Shown here: positions 1 to 8,842 of the stretch, piece by piece | Layout: the number at the start of each line of letters is the position of its first letter | How positions within the stretch are numbered: the stretch's first letter is position 1 | Assembly: GCF_021739025.1 (NCBI RefSeq) | Contig: NZ_JAKKOT010000001.1 | Coordinates: 170,586 to 234,585 of the forward strand | Direction: 5' to 3' | Length of the DNA stretch: 64,000 bases | Origin: Gordonia liuliyuniae | Lineage (GTDB): Bacteria > Actinomycetota > Actinomycetes > Mycobacteriales > Mycobacteriaceae | Program-made: the position numbers and the translations under genes | Notes under the pieces: model-generated | What the model saw: the letters and a program-made list of their open reading frames with translations, nothing else | Database searches by the model: none | What the model was told of the DNA's origin: nothing

Positions 1-1002
1 CTTCGCGGTGGTCACCGTGCCCTTCGCGCCGAACAGGTCCGTCTCGATCTTCGGTCCGTCGTCGGACATCACGATGCGGATGAGGTCATCGGTGAACTTC
101 GGGATGATGTTCGCGCCCAGGAGTTCCATGATCTCTTTCGAGATCGGCAGCTCGATGCCCAGCGACTCCTGGACTGCGCTGAAGTCCGCGAGCACCTTCA
201 GCGGGTTGCCGAGAGCCAGCGAGAGAGGGTTCTTGATGGCGTAGACGACTGGGCCGTCGCCCTCCTGTGACTTCTGGAAGATGAATAGCACGCTGGTGCA
301 CGACGAGAGGTTGGCGCCGGTCGTCGGGTCCGTCACGGTCGCCGAGCCGTAGACCGCGGTACAGATCGACTGGGCCTCGTTCAAGTCGCCGTTGCCCGAT
401 GCTGCCGCGACACCGCCGAGTGCGATAGCGGTGGCGTCGTTCCCGAGGCCGACGGCCAGCGCGATGCCACCGGGCAACGCCTTCGCGTTCGCCTGGGCGT
501 CACCGATTCCGGCCGCCAGCGCGAACCCGCCGAGATTCGCATGGGCCAGGCCGGTGGCACCCAGACCGCCGATGCCGATCGCGCCGCTCAGAACGTAGTC
601 GGCGATCGCCGTTCCGGTACCGCCCACGCCCATGGCAGACGCGAAGCCGCTACCGGAGATCGTCGCGCTGCCCGGGAACAACAGGCTCGGGTTCCACTGT
701 GAGCCGAGATCGAGGGGCAGCGCGATGGCCTTGTTCAGATCGCCCAGCTTGATGCCGAGGTCGGGTGCGAGGAGGCCGAGGATGGCGTCGGCGCCCTGGG
801 CGATCACGGACGGAGTTGCGGTGGAGCAGTCGACGGACCATTTGAGGACGGTGTCGCTGGTCCGCCCCTCGCCCGGGTCGCACGAGTAGGTGGGCAGAGC
901 GGTCGTCTCGGCTGCGGATGCCGGGGCCGCCATGCCGCCTGCGATCAGGGTCGCCGAGGCGAATGTCGCCAGGAGTCCCTTATGGAGTGTCGACTTCTCC
1001 AC
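1..1002 (-). CDS. Secreted Gly/Ala-rich protein of unknown function (3' end outside window)
   Basis: The frame is open from a GTG at 1002 to base 1 (334 codons, no stop), so the C-terminus lies outside the window. An AAGGAG ribosome binding site sits just before the GTG. The N-terminus is a typical signal peptide (Lys-containing start, hydrophobic core, then PASAAET). The mature part has a SVDCSTATPSVIAQGADA block, a long Gly/Ala-rich middle (about residues 120-210) and a conserved C-terminal block containing TDDLIRIVMSDDGPKIETDL. I do not recognise a function. The next gene upstream (1112-2169) is a damaged paralog with the same blocks, so this was a tandem duplication. Confidence 0.8.
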   Translation of the reverse strand, partial: MEKSTLHKGLLATFASATLIAGGMAAPASAAETTALPTYSCDPGEGRTSDTVLKWSVDCSTATPSVIAQGADAILGLLAPDLGIKLGDLNKAIALPLDLGSQWNPSLLFPGSATISGSGFASAMGVGGTGTAIADYVLSGAIGIGGLGATGLAHANLGGFALAAGIGDAQANAKALPGGIALAVGLGNDATAIALGGVAAASGNGDLNEAQSICTAVYGSATVTDPTTGANLSSCTSVLFIFQKSQEGDGPVVYAIKNPLSLALGNPLKVLADFSAVQESLGIELPISKEIMELLGANIIPKFTDDLIRIVMSDDGPKIETDLFGAKGTVTTAK

Positions 1003-1111
1003 GTCAACTCCTTCTTCTATGTGGTTCCTGTCCGGAACACGGAGATCGCGAGAAATGGCCACGACCGGTTCCGACGCTAAGCCGAGGAGTTACTCGCGAG
1101 TAGGGAATCGC

Positions 1112-2169
1112 TCAACCGGAGTGTTCTACGGCACATTTTCGCCGGGGAATGCGATAGATCATGCCGATGCAGGATGTGACGTTCCGCTCGGACCGCCTGT
1201 GATCATCGTTCAGCACGGCTCGGAACACGAGGGTCAACGGCACCACGAAACAACAGAACGGAGCCGTCTCGGCCTCAGCCTCGGCGACAGGGGCCTCTGC
1301 GGCGGGAGCCTCTACCTCGATCGCGTCCTCCGACTCGGCCGGAGCGCCTGCCGTCACGTCACCCGCGGTGACCGCGTCGTCAGTGACCGCGTCGGCAGCG
1401 ACTGCGTCATCGTCCGCAGCCTGGGGCGACGTGTGCTTCGCCGCGAGAGCAGTCGGCGTCGCAGTGGTCGCCGCGTCCTTCGCGCCGAACAGGTCCGTCT
1501 CGATCTTCGGTCCGTCGTCGGACATCACGATGCGGATGAGGTCGTCGGTGAACGTCGGCATGAAGCCGACGCCGAGGAGATCGGTGACCGCCTTCGGGAA
1601 CGGCAGTTCCAACCCCAGTTGCTCGGCCATGCCGATCACCGGCAACAGTTCAGCGAGCGGTGACGCAAGCGCGAGGGAGAACGGGTTCTTGACGGCGTAC
1701 ACCACCGGGCCGTCGCCCTGCTGCGATTGTTGGAAGATGAACAGGACACTGGTGCAGGATGAGAGATTGTCGCCGCCGTCGCTGACCGACGCGGTCCCGT
1801 ACAACGCAGTGCACACGGTGCTCGCTGACGACTGCCCGGCGAGGAGCCGGAAATCGTCGCATCGCCGGTGAGAATGCCGAGCACCCCGATTGCGAACGCC
1901 TTGTTGAGATCGCTCAGCTTGAGGCCGAGGTCGGGCGCCACCAGCGCGATGAGCGCATCCGCGCCTTGCGCGATGAGCGAAGGGCTGGCTGCCGTGCAGT
2001 CGACAGAACCACCGAGGAGCCACTCGGTTTTCGTCAGGACATCCGCATTCACGGCACGCATGCGCCTCGTCAAGGTGAGAACTGTGCCACCGTCGCCGCG
2101 GTCGCCTCTCGCACCCATGCGCCCTTGTCCGACGTCACACGAACTCCACCGTGTGTGAACTTGGCCCAC
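1112..2169 (-). pseudogene. Broken paralog of the adjacent secreted protein
   Basis: Two minus-strand frames together rebuild a relative of the protein at 1-1002. The 5' frame encodes SVDCTAASPSLIAQGADAL through GDATISGS; the 3' frame picks up at GQSSASTVCTALYG and runs through TDDLIRIVMSDDGPKIETDL to an acidic Ala/Glu/Asp tail. The frames switch at about 1825-1850, where the paralog has a Gly/Ala-rich stretch of roughly 90 residues. That stretch is missing here, so an out-of-frame deletion is likely; a one-base indel in a naturally shorter paralog is also possible. No signal peptide is visible upstream of the conserved start, so the 5' end is also damaged. Confidence 0.75.
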
Positions 2170-2190
2170 ACCCTACTGGCGAGTAACATT

Positions 2191-2204
2191 AGGTTTGGAA
2201 ACCT
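2191..2204. promoter_or_regulatory. 14-bp palindrome upstream of the Fe-S reductase gene
   Basis: AGGTTTGGAAACCT is a perfect inverted repeat in the AT-richer gap between the broken secreted-protein gene and the reductase start at 2360. It is a candidate operator for the reductase gene. The binding protein is unknown, and it does not match the IdeR consensus. Confidence 0.3.
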
Positions 2205-2359
2205 GGAAGCCGTTGCAACCTGCGAAGTTAGGTAATCCTTGGCGGCGCACGACGGGGGCGAAGCCTTACGGTTACCAGGAGAAAAACGTCGACTTAGACG
2301 CGGGCATCGGCCGCTCACGTCGAGTCTTGGTACGACCTGAAGAAAGGCCGGTACTTCCA

Positions 2360-5300
2360 ATGACGACGACCACGATCGTGATCGGATCGATCGCCGCGTT
2401 CATCAGCCTGGTGTGTTGGGCACTGTTCCTGCGGGGCGTGTTCACCATGATCCGCTCCATAGCGCAAGGCCAGAAGGTCGACGCGCAGCGCTTCGCGCAC
2501 CCGGGCAAGCGCCTGATGACGATGCTGAAAGAGTTCGTCGCACACACGCGGATGGTCAAATTCCGCACCGTGGGCTGGGCTCACTGGCTCGTGATGTTCG
2601 GCTTCCTGATCGGTGCGATCTTCTGGTTCGAAGCCTACGGGCAGATCTTCGACCCCGAATTCCACTGGCCGGTGATCGGCGCCTGGAACATCTACATCTT
2701 CGCCGACGAGGTTCTCGGGCTGGGAACGGTGATCGGCATCTCGGTGATGATGATCATCCGCCAGCTCAATCACCCGCGTCGCCCCGGTCGCCTCTCACGC
2801 TTCTCTGGTTCGCGTTTCGGCGCCGCGTACTTCGTCGAGCTCGTCGTCCTCATCGAGGGCCTCGGCATGATCTTCGTGAAGACCTTCAAGATCTCATCGG
2901 GCATCGAGGACCCGCCGATCTGGACCTCGTTCTTCACCCACTACTTCGCGCAACTCTTCGATGGCTGGTCCGTGTACTGGGTGACCGCCGCCGCGGTCAT
3001 AAAACTGATGTCCGGCATGATCTGGCTGGCCGTGGTCGGCCTCAACATCGACTGGGGTGTGGCGTGGCACCGTTTCGCCGCGTTCCCCAACATCTTCTTC
3101 AAGCGTGAGTCCGACGGCGGCGTCGCCCTCGGCGCCGCGAAGCCGATGATGAGTCAGGGCAAGGTCCTCGACATGGAGACCGCCGACCCCGACGTCGACG
3201 CTTTCGGCGCAGGCAAGGTCGAGGACTTCTCGTGGAAGGGCTGGCTGGACTTCACCACCTGCACCGAGTGCGGTCGCTGCCAGTCGCAGTGTCCGGCCTG
3301 GAACACCGGTAAGCCGCTGTCGCCGAAGCTGATGATCATGGCGCTGCGCGACCACGGCCAGGCGAAAGCCCCGTACCTGTTCGCAGGCGGCAGCAAAGAC
3401 ACGGGCGGCGACGAGGTCGGCATCGTCGACAAGGACGGCAACGTCGATCAGGCGAAGCTCGACGCGGTTCCGGCCGCGGCACTCGCCGAGGCCGACCGCA
3501 AGCTGGTCGGCGACTCCCTCGGCGGAGACCCGGCAGGCGCTGTCATCGACGCCGAAGCGCTCTGGTCGTGCACCACGTGTGGTGCGTGTGTCGAGCAGTG
3601 CCCGGTCGACATCGAGCACGTCGACCACTTCATCGACATGCGTCGCTACCAGGTCCTGATCGAATCGGACTTCCCGACCGAGCTGGCCGGCATGTTCAAG
3701 AATCTCGAGAACAAGGGCAACCCGTGGGGGCAGAACTCCTCGCAGCGGACCGCTTGGATCGACGAGATGGACATCGACATCCCGGTCTACGGCAAGGACG
3801 TCGAATCGTTCGAAGGCTACGAGTACCTCTTCTGGGTCGGCTGCGCCGGCGCGTACGAGGACCGTGCGAAGAAGACCACGAAGGCCGTAGCCGAACTGCT
3901 CGACATCGCTGCCGTCGACTTCCTGGTCCTCGGTCAGGGCGAGACCTGCACTGGCGACTCCGCTCGCCGCGCGGGCAACGAGTTCCTGTTCCAGATGCTG
4001 GCGCAGCAGAACATCGAGACGTTCAACGAGCTGTTCGCGACCGCACCGACCCAGCGCAAGAAGATCGTCGTGACCTGTGCGCACTGCTTCAACGCACTCG
4101 GGAACGAGTACCCGCAGGTCGGCGGCGAGTACGAGGTGGTTCACCACACGCAGCTGCTGAACCGCCTCGTCCGAGAGAAGCGGCTCGTTCCGGTCTCCCC
4201 GGTCGGCGGCCAGGCCATCACGTACCACGACCCCTGCTACCTGGGTCGGCACAACAAGGTCTACGACGCTCCGCGTGAACTGATGGACGCCGCGGGCGGT
4301 CAGCTGACCGAGATGCCGCGTCACGGTGAACGCTCGATGTGCTGTGGCGCCGGCGGTGCGCGCATGTGGATGGAAGAGCAGATCGGTAAGCGCATCAACG
4401 TCGACCGCGTCGACGAGGCGCTCGACACGCTCTCCACGACACAGGCTCCGGCTGGCGACGGTGCCACGAAGAAGATCGCGACCGGCTGCCCGTTCTGCCG
4501 CGTCATGCTGACCGACGGTGTGACCGCACAGACCAGCGGCACCGAGGAAGAGGGCAAGGTCGAGGTCGTCGACGTCGCGCAGATGATCCTCGAGGGGGTG
4601 CTCCGCGGACGCGAAACCGTCGAACGCGGTGGCAAGTTCCTGCACCCGATCCAGTCCGAACCGGCTCCCGAGCCCGAACCGGTGCCGGCAGCGAAGGTCG
4701 AAGCGCCTGCCGCCGCGGCTCCGGCCGACGCCAAACCCGCGGTGGGTCTTGCACCCAAGGGCGGCGGACTCAAGAAGCCCGGCGGATTGAAGAAGCCGGG
4801 CGGGGCGCCCAAGCCAGGCGGGGCAGCAGCACCTGCGGCCGAGGCGACCGAAGCCGCACCGGCCAAGGGGCTGGCCATGGGCGGCGGGCTCAAGAAGCCC
4901 GGCGGTTTGAAGAAGCCGGGTGGAGCGCCCAAGCCGGGAGGTGCAGCAGCACCGGCCGCTCCTGCGGCCGAGACCGCAGCGCCCGCCGCAACCGAGGCTT
5001 CGGAAGGCAAGGCCAAGGGATTCGGCATGGCAGGAGGGTTGAAGAAGCCCGGCGCCAAGAAGCCGGGAGCACCCAAGCCTGCCGCAGCTGCACCGGAGCC
5101 GGAAGCTGCTGCTGAAGCCTCGACCGAGGCACCGACCGCCACATCGGAGGCTCCCGCAGAGCCCTCGGTGACCGGAGGGACCGAGGGCAAGGCCAAGGGA
5201 TTCGGCATGGCGGGCGGGATCAAGAAGCCCGGCGCCAAGAAGCCGGGAGCACCCAAGCCAGCCGCAGCGGCTCCGGAGCCGGAACCTCCTGCCGAGCCCC

Positions 5301-5488
5301 AGCCTGAAGTCCAAGCCGAGTCTGAAGCCCCCGAGCCTGAAGCCCCGGAACCTGAGGCTCCGGAACCTGAGTCGACCGAAGCATCGGCCGCTCCGGCATC
5401 GGATGACCGGACGATCACCGAGACCGGTACCGCGAAGGCGAAAGGCTTCGGCCTAGCGGCCGGGAAGAAGCGCCCCGGCGCAAAGTAG
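2360..5488 (+). CDS. Membrane-anchored (Fe-S)-binding reductase, Rv0338c type
   Basis: This is a 1042-residue protein of the heterodisulfide-reductase/GlpC-like family, thought to move electrons at the membrane; its substrate is not known. Residues 1 to about 250 hold several transmembrane helices of a NarI-like membrane domain. Two 4Fe-4S clusters follow, with Cys at 301/304/307/311 and 404/407/410/414, then two cysteine-rich CCG domains (HDPCYLGRHN and MCCGAGGARM). From about residue 790 on, the tail is a Lys/Pro/Ala/Glu repeat with units such as GGLKKPGGLKKPGG and KAKGFGMAGGLKKPGAKKPG. The frame is open 55 codons further upstream, but ATG 2360 directly begins the first membrane helix. In Mycobacterium the same gene also neighbours the aminotransferase found here at 7500. 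Confidence 0.88.
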   Translation: MTTTTIVIGSIAAFISLVCWALFLRGVFTMIRSIAQGQKVDAQRFAHPGKRLMTMLKEFVAHTRMVKFRTVGWAHWLVMFGFLIGAIFWFEAYGQIFDPEFHWPVIGAWNIYIFADEVLGLGTVIGISVMMIIRQLNHPRRPGRLSRFSGSRFGAAYFVELVVLIEGLGMIFVKTFKISSGIEDPPIWTSFFTHYFAQLFDGWSVYWVTAAAVIKLMSGMIWLAVVGLNIDWGVAWHRFAAFPNIFFKRESDGGVALGAAKPMMSQGKVLDMETADPDVDAFGAGKVEDFSWKGWLDFTTCTECGRCQSQCPAWNTGKPLSPKLMIMALRDHGQAKAPYLFAGGSKDTGGDEVGIVDKDGNVDQAKLDAVPAAALAEADRKLVGDSLGGDPAGAVIDAEALWSCTTCGACVEQCPVDIEHVDHFIDMRRYQVLIESDFPTELAGMFKNLENKGNPWGQNSSQRTAWIDEMDIDIPVYGKDVESFEGYEYLFWVGCAGAYEDRAKKTTKAVAELLDIAAVDFLVLGQGETCTGDSARRAGNEFLFQMLAQQNIETFNELFATAPTQRKKIVVTCAHCFNALGNEYPQVGGEYEVVHHTQLLNRLVREKRLVPVSPVGGQAITYHDPCYLGRHNKVYDAPRELMDAAGGQLTEMPRHGERSMCCGAGGARMWMEEQIGKRINVDRVDEALDTLSTTQAPAGDGATKKIATGCPFCRVMLTDGVTAQTSGTEEEGKVEVVDVAQMILEGVLRGRETVERGGKFLHPIQSEPAPEPEPVPAAKVEAPAAAAPADAKPAVGLAPKGGGLKKPGGLKKPGGAPKPGGAAAPAAEATEAAPAKGLAMGGGLKKPGGLKKPGGAPKPGGAAAPAAPAAETAAPAATEASEGKAKGFGMAGGLKKPGAKKPGAPKPAAAAPEPEAAAEASTEAPTATSEAPAEPSVTGGTEGKAKGFGMAGGIKKPGAKKPGAPKPAAAAPEPEPPAEPQPEVQAESEAPEPEAPEPEAPEPESTEASAAPASDDRTITETGTAKAKGFGLAAGKKRPGAK

Positions 5489-5506
5489 CCCGAACCGCTG
5501 ACGACG

Positions 5507-5547
5507 TTGGCACTCGAACTGTTCCCCAGGAGCGGTTCGAGTGCCAA
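5507..5547. terminator. 41-nt hairpin between convergent genes (copy 1)
   Basis: A perfect 13-bp stem, TTGGCACTCGAAC with GTTCGAGTGCCAA, encloses a 15-nt loop. On the plus strand it is followed within two bases by a run of five T, which fits a rho-independent terminator for the reductase gene. A near-identical copy lies at 6522-6562. Confidence 0.65.
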
Positions 5548-5552
5548 GGTTT

Positions 5553-6473
5553 TTAGTCGACGGATTCTCGTGACTCGATCGCAGCAGCCAACTCCCGGAT
5601 GACTGACTCTTCCTCGAACCTGAGTCGCTTCCAGGGAAAGCTCAGCGGCAATAATCCCACGAGTCCGAGCATGTTGGCGGTCCGCAGGTCACGGTCCCAC
5701 CGGTCGTAGCGGCGGTGGAACATCCACCCGTGAACAGACACAACTATGCCAAGTTCGGGCCAAACGAAGTCCATGCGAACGCCGTTGATCCACTGCTGCT
5801 GGACCCATCCGGTGATTCGATGCTTCGTGAGCATGCGGACGAACAAGCGCTCGGCCTCAGACTCCGAATCGTCCTCGGCCGCAGCGACGAGGACGCGTGC
5901 CTGCCGCATCCCATGAGCGCCGGAGTTCCGGTCGAGACTGGCCCTCAGCTCGCGGACCCGAATGCGCTCAGTCTGCACCGCGCGGTCGATGATCGTGATC
6001 GCTTCGTCGATCGCCAGCACAGATGCGAGTTGTAGGAGTGTCAGCGCCTTGCGGGTCACCGAGACGCCTCGTGTGACCATGACGTCCTCAGCAGGAAGAC
6101 TCCGCCGCTTGCAGTCCGTCTCCACGGCGCATTGGGCCGCACCGTGCGCCGATCGTGGAACCGACAGCGTAATGACGTCTGGCAGATCCGGAAGGAAGCC
6201 AAGGAGCCATGCGGCGGCCGTCCGGTCGGCCACCCCGCCCGTCGCGGCCACGGCGATGCGGATCCTCGCCATATCGGTCATCTGATGCTCGGCCGAGAGG
6301 TAGACGCCCCGTGCGTGAGGAATCCACAGGCCTGCAGTCAGTTTGCCGCGCACTTCGCCTGCGCTCATCCGCAGGTCGCAAGCTTGGGCCGCAGTGATCA
6401 CCCCGTCGTGGGTCGCCAGATGCTCGGCGACCCTCACGCAGACGCGTGCGGCGCCCTCGTTGTTCTCCCCCAC
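5553..6473 (-). CDS. AbiEi-like N-terminal / DUF559-type nuclease-fold protein
   Basis: This 306-residue protein is common in actinobacteria. The N-terminal part (VITAAQACDLRMSAGEVRGKL and PHARGVYLS) resembles the winged-helix domain seen in AbiEi-type antitoxins. The C-terminal 100 residues (MDFVWPELGIVVSVHGWMFH, then RYDRWDRDLRTANML) match the Vsr-like restriction-endonuclease fold of DUF559. In that family the second strand normally carries an acidic Glu-x-Asp pair; here the positions read Ser-Val-His, so nuclease activity is doubtful. No partner toxin gene is adjacent. The gene is flanked on both sides by the same hairpin. Function unknown. Confidence 0.7.
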   Translation of the reverse strand: MGENNEGAARVCVRVAEHLATHDGVITAAQACDLRMSAGEVRGKLTAGLWIPHARGVYLSAEHQMTDMARIRIAVAATGGVADRTAAAWLLGFLPDLPDVITLSVPRSAHGAAQCAVETDCKRRSLPAEDVMVTRGVSVTRKALTLLQLASVLAIDEAITIIDRAVQTERIRVRELRASLDRNSGAHGMRQARVLVAAAEDDSESEAERLFVRMLTKHRITGWVQQQWINGVRMDFVWPELGIVVSVHGWMFHRRYDRWDRDLRTANMLGLVGLLPLSFPWKRLRFEEESVIRELAAAIESRESVD

Positions 6474-6521
6474 ATTCGGTTAGACGCACGCGCACACCGT
6501 TCGGTTCCGTTCACCGCATCG

Positions 6522-6562
6522 TTGGCACTCGAACCGTTCGCCAGGAACAGTTCGAGTGCCAA
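6522..6562. terminator. 41-nt hairpin (copy 2)
   Basis: It has the same 13-bp arms and 15-nt loop length as the element at 5507-5547, including a shared CCAGGA in the loop. It lies nine bases past the stop codon of exodeoxyribonuclease III (minus strand), so it probably terminates that gene. It lacks a clear T-run on that strand. Confidence 0.55.
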
Positions 6563-6571
6563 CGTGTCAGA

Positions 6572-7441
6572 TCACTCCCGGTACCGCACGATCAGCGGCG
6601 CATGGTCGGACAATCGCGCGTCCGACGACGGCTCCTTGTCCACCCACACGGCTTCCGCGCGCCGCGCGAGCGACGGGGTCGCCAGCTGATGGTCCACCCG
6701 CCAGCCGACGTCCTTGACGAACGACTGTCCCGCCCAACTCCACCAGGTGAGCGGCCCCGGCTCGTCGCCGTGCAGCGTCCGCACCACGTCGATCAGCCGC
6801 CGCGGCGACAGCAGCGACGAGAACCATTCGCGCTCCTCCGGCAGGAACCCCTCCATCTTGCGGGCGGGCCGCCAGTTGGTCACGTCGTGCCGGGTGTGTG
6901 CGACGTTGAGGTCGCCCACGAGCAGGAACTCGCGACCGTCCCGCGCGGCTGCGAGCCGGTTGCGGTCGAGTTCCCGGGCGAAACCCGCGAGGAACGCCAT
7001 CTTCCGCTCGTATTTGGCTCCGCCGTCTGCCTCCGCACGCATGCCGCCGGGCCGCTGCATGTCCGCAGGCAGACCACCCTTCGGCAGGTAGAGGCACGCG
7101 ACTGTGAGCGGGCGGTCGGACAGATCCACCTCGATGTATCGGCCGTGAGACGCATAGGCGCCCAGGCCCCGAGCCCTCGGCGGCGTCACCGCCCACGAGC
7201 GGACCGCTGCAGGGTGATGCCGCGTCAACAGCGCGACGCCGTTCCGGCCGGGGATCGAGCCGACGTCGATCGACGCCGCATAGCCCGGGAACTCGCCGAC
7301 CTCCGACAACGGACACCTCAACTCTTGGAGCCCGACGACGTCGGGGGACCTGTCGGCGAGCCAGCCGTCGAATCCGCGTCGGCGAGAAGCCCGGATGCCG
7401 TTGACGTTGAACGAGGCGACGGTGAACGAGGTGGAAGTCAC
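6572..7441 (-). CDS. xth: Exodeoxyribonuclease III
   Basis: The enzyme is a Mg-dependent 3'-5' exonuclease and AP endonuclease of base excision repair in the cytoplasm. All landmark motifs of the exonuclease-endonuclease-phosphatase fold are visible: VASFNVNGIRAS, the metal-binding Glu in VGLQEL, GRYIEVDL, LVGDLNVAH and the C-terminal LSDHAPL. From the GTG at 7441 the protein is 289 residues, the usual size; longer starts would run into the divergent aminotransferase gene. It is transcribed divergently from the aminotransferase across a 58-bp gap. Confidence 0.9.
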   Translation of the reverse strand: MTSTSFTVASFNVNGIRASRRRGFDGWLADRSPDVVGLQELRCPLSEVGEFPGYAASIDVGSIPGRNGVALLTRHHPAAVRSWAVTPPRARGLGAYASHGRYIEVDLSDRPLTVACLYLPKGGLPADMQRPGGMRAEADGGAKYERKMAFLAGFARELDRNRLAAARDGREFLLVGDLNVAHTRHDVTNWRPARKMEGFLPEEREWFSSLLSPRRLIDVVRTLHGDEPGPLTWWSWAGQSFVKDVGWRVDHQLATPSLARRAEAVWVDKEPSSDARLSDHAPLIVRYRE

Positions 7442-7499
7442 GCCTGCCAGTGTCCCCGCCGAATTCAATTCGGTTGCATCCGACTGACAGAATGTACCC

Positions 7500-8753
7500 A
7501 TGAGTCGCCCCCACGTGTCGCACCAGAACCTCAATCTCCGCACGCTCGAGCAGTCCGAGAAACTGCAGAACGTCTGCTACGAGATCCGCGGTCCGGTACA
7601 CGCGGAGGCGGCGCGACTCGAGGCTGAGGGCCACCGCATCCTCAAGCTCAACATCGGCAATCCCGCCCTGTTCGGGTTCGAGGCCCCGGACGTCATCCTG
7701 CGCGACATGATCCACACGCTGCCGTTCTCGCAGGGTTACTCGGAGTCGGCAGGCGTCCTGTCGGCCCGCCGTGCCGTGGTGACCCGCTACGAGCTGATCC
7801 CGGATTTCCCGTACTTCGACGTCGACGACGTACTGCTCGGCAACGGCGTGTCCGAGCTGATCACGATGACGATGCAGGCCCTGCTCAACAATGGCGACGA
7901 AGTGCTCATCCCGTCGCCCGACTATCCGCTGTGGACGGCGATGACCTCCCTCTCGGGCGGCACCCCGGTGCACTACGAGTGCGACGAGGGCAACGGCTGG
8001 AATCCGAGCATCGAGGACATCGAATCGAAGATCACCGCACGCACCAAGGCGATCGTCGTGATCAACCCGAACAACCCGACGGGCGCCGTCTACTCGCGTG
8101 ATGTGCTTGAACGTCTCGTCGAGGTGGCCCGCAAGAATTCGCTGCTGATCCTCGCCGACGAGATCTACGACAAGATCCTCTACGACGACGCCGAACACAT
8201 CAACGTTGCGTCGTTGGCTCCGGACCTGCTGACGTTCACGTTCAACGGGTTGTCGAAGGCGTACCGAGTCTGCGGCTACCGTGCGGGCTGGGTCGTCATG
8301 ACCGGCCCGAAGGACCACGCGAGGGGCTTTATCGAGGGCATGGGCATCCTGGCGTCGACGCGTCTGTGCGCGAACGTCCCGGCCCAGCATGCGATCCAGG
8401 TGGCGCTCGGCGGTTATCAGAGCATCGACGCCCTGGTGAAGCCCGGCGGCCGCCTGTTGGAGCAGCGCAACGTGACATGGGAGAAGCTCAACGACATCCC
8501 GGGCGTCAGCTGTGTGAAGCCGATGGGCGCGTTGTACGCGTTCCCGAAGCTCGACCCCGAGGTGCACGAGATCCACGACGACGAGAAGTTCGTCCAGGAT
8601 CTGCTCCTGCAGGAGAAGATCCTGGTGGTGCAGGGGTCGGGGTTCAACCTCCGCGACACGAACCACTTCCGGATCGTCACGCTGCCGTGGACGCGCGACC
8701 TGTCGGAGGCGATCGACCGCATCGGCAACTTCCTGTCGTCGTACCGACAGTGA
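7500..8753 (+). CDS. PLP-dependent aminotransferase (AlaT/AspC type, Rv0337c-like)
   Basis: This 417-residue class I/II aminotransferase probably interconverts alanine or a related amino acid with its 2-oxo acid. The PLP-binding Lys is K253 in NGLSKAYR, preceded by ILADEIYDKI and the substrate-site motif NPNNPTGAVYS. The N-terminal KLNIGNPALFGF is typical of the alanine/valine-preferring group. In Mycobacterium the equivalent gene neighbours the Fe-S reductase, as here. Substrate preference cannot be fixed from sequence. Confidence 0.85.
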   Translation: MSRPHVSHQNLNLRTLEQSEKLQNVCYEIRGPVHAEAARLEAEGHRILKLNIGNPALFGFEAPDVILRDMIHTLPFSQGYSESAGVLSARRAVVTRYELIPDFPYFDVDDVLLGNGVSELITMTMQALLNNGDEVLIPSPDYPLWTAMTSLSGGTPVHYECDEGNGWNPSIEDIESKITARTKAIVVINPNNPTGAVYSRDVLERLVEVARKNSLLILADEIYDKILYDDAEHINVASLAPDLLTFTFNGLSKAYRVCGYRAGWVVMTGPKDHARGFIEGMGILASTRLCANVPAQHAIQVALGGYQSIDALVKPGGRLLEQRNVTWEKLNDIPGVSCVKPMGALYAFPKLDPEVHEIHDDEKFVQDLLLQEKILVVQGSGFNLRDTNHFRIVTLPWTRDLSEAIDRIGNFLSSYRQ

Positions 8754-8842
8754 CCTGCACAGAAACCCCAGCTGACGGGGTCTAGCGCGTATCTGTTACC
8801 GGTGGTACCGTGTCAATGAACAATGGCACGATCGGAGACGAT

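Noticed and set aside
1112..2023. 303-residue intact protein on the minus strand
   Set aside because: Its first 70 residues are Arg-rich out-of-frame translation; only the later part matches the paralog, so the gene is broken.
5507..6562. CIRCE (HrcA) operators in the two TTGGCACTC...GAGTGCCAA hairpins
   Set aside because: CIRCE halves are separated by 9 bases; here the same half-sites are 23 bases apart, the full arms are 13 bp, and both lie at gene ends rather than before groE or dnaK genes.
8810..8842. GTG 8810 as the start of EphD
   Set aside because: The ATG at 8843 has a well-spaced GGAG and gives the family length.
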